The notes beneath the pieces were generated by a model. The model was not told the DNA's origin. It did no database searches and saw nothing but the letters and a program-made list of their open reading frames with translations. A DNA stretch of 6,975 nt, taken from assembly GCA_903870955.1 (NCBI GenBank), contig CAIQEX010000331.1, positions 1 through 6,975 of the forward strand, in the 5' to 3' direction. This stretch comes from an uncultured beta proteobacterium (GTDB lineage Bacteria > Pseudomonadota > Gammaproteobacteria > Burkholderiales > Burkholderiaceae_C). Below are positions 6,493 through 6,975 of this stretch, piece after piece (positions within the stretch are counted from its first letter, which is position 1; the number at the start of each line of letters is the position of its first letter). The position numbers were made by a program, and so were the translations under genes.

Positions 6493-6975
6493 TCAGTCGA
6501 GCGCCTTGATGCCCAAGGGTGGCGCCGTGACCGATGGCCCATATGCATTCACTTTAGGTGGACGCAGCCGCAACTCGGAGACCGCTTTGAGCGGCAGGCC
6601 CGCATCGGTCTCGACGGGACGGACAGCCGATGGCGGCACCTTGGCCACCAACCATCGGTTGAGTTCCTCGACCAGCTCCAGCATCGGGGCGCCTGCCAGC
6701 GCTTGCAGGCGCACGCGTGACAGCAGGTAGGTGTAGCGGGCCATGGCCAGATCGCGCTGGGCGGAGACCTTTTGCTGCTCGGCATTCAGCGCGTCGTTGA
6801 GTGTGCGACTCCCGGCCTCAAACGAGCGCCGGTTGGACAGCACCAGCTGCTCTGCAGAGCGCAGCGCCTGCTCCAGCGCGCGAATCCTGAGCACGCCTTC
6901 GGTCACGCCGCGGAACTCGCGGTGCACGCGCACGCCCAGGTCGCGGCGCATGGCTTCCAGTGCGTACTCCAGGCG
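6493..6975 (-). CDS. TolC-family outer-membrane channel protein, C-terminal part
   Basis: The last 160 residues of a gene that runs off the right edge; the frame stays open to 6975, so the Met codon at 6951 is internal and not a start. The segment SAEQLVLSNRRSFEAGSRTL, followed by NDALNAEQQKVSAQRDLAMA and RYTYLLSRVRLQALAG, is the hallmark of the second repeat of TolC-family proteins: a long periplasmic helix, the G-x-R/T-T turn, D/N-L-A-x-x and the ARYxYL return helix. In this family the trimer forms the outer-membrane and periplasmic tunnel for type I secretion or efflux. After the conserved LAG, about 65 further residues form a tail rich in Pro, Val and Ala, with no recognisable motif. The RTX gene begins 164 bases downstream, so this is most plausibly the channel of its type I system; an ABC transporter and membrane-fusion gene would be expected upstream. 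Confidence 0.9.
   Translation of the reverse strand, partial: RLEYALEAMRRDLGVRVHREFRGVTEGVLRIRALEQALRSAEQLVLSNRRSFEAGSRTLNDALNAEQQKVSAQRDLAMARYTYLLSRVRLQALAGAPMLELVEELNRWLVAKVPPSAVRPVETDAGLPLKAVSELRLRPPKVNAYGPSVTAPPLGIKALD

Noticed and set aside
6493..6951. Treating the frame from the Met codon at 6951 as a complete small gene
   Set aside because: The frame continues upstream to the window edge and the protein matches only the C-terminal half of TolC-family channels.

Overview
The window reads as a chromosomal piece of a betaproteobacterium, most likely a Burkholderiales/Comamonadaceae-type organism. This is inferred from the moderately high GC content, an EpsA-type LuxR regulator (a family known mainly from Betaproteobacteria), and the style of the TPR protein. 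No rRNA, tRNA, CRISPR array, transposase or integrase is visible. All six genes lie on the minus strand, so the biological order runs from the right edge (6975) to the left edge (1).

Region by region, in transcription order: (1) 6975-6493 is the C-terminal part of a TolC-family outer-membrane channel; its start lies outside the window. (2) After a 164-base gap, 6328-4490 encodes a 612-residue cysteine-free RTX (calcium-binding nonapeptide repeat) protein with a serralysin-type C-terminal end, a typical type I secretion substrate. (3) A strong intrinsic terminator at 4473-4441 closes this gene. (4) 4423-3395 encodes an exported TPR protein with an Ala/Pro linker and an NTF2/Cds6-like C-terminal domain. 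(5) After a 130-base AT-rich gap, 3264-2494 encodes a PhoB-like response regulator that overlaps by 8 bases the LuxR-type regulator at 2501-1716 (EpsA-like). (6) After a 94-base gap with two dyad-symmetry elements, 1621-44 encodes a secreted protein whose ends resemble PstS-like periplasmic binding proteins.

Working model (inference): the TolC protein is the outer-membrane exit of a type I secretion system whose ABC transporter and membrane-fusion protein genes should lie just beyond position 6975. The RTX protein is its cargo, probably a surface or matrix protein since no catalytic domain is visible. The PhoB-like/EpsA-like pair is a translationally coupled two-gene regulatory operon. It could control the RTX/T1SS genes, the PstS-like gene or a distant exopolysaccharide locus. 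Nothing in the window is a proven new system. The most unusual features are the pairing of a PhoB-type regulator (no kinase in view) with an EpsA-type regulator, both next to a PstS-like secreted protein and an RTX export unit, and the dyads in front of the PstS-like gene.
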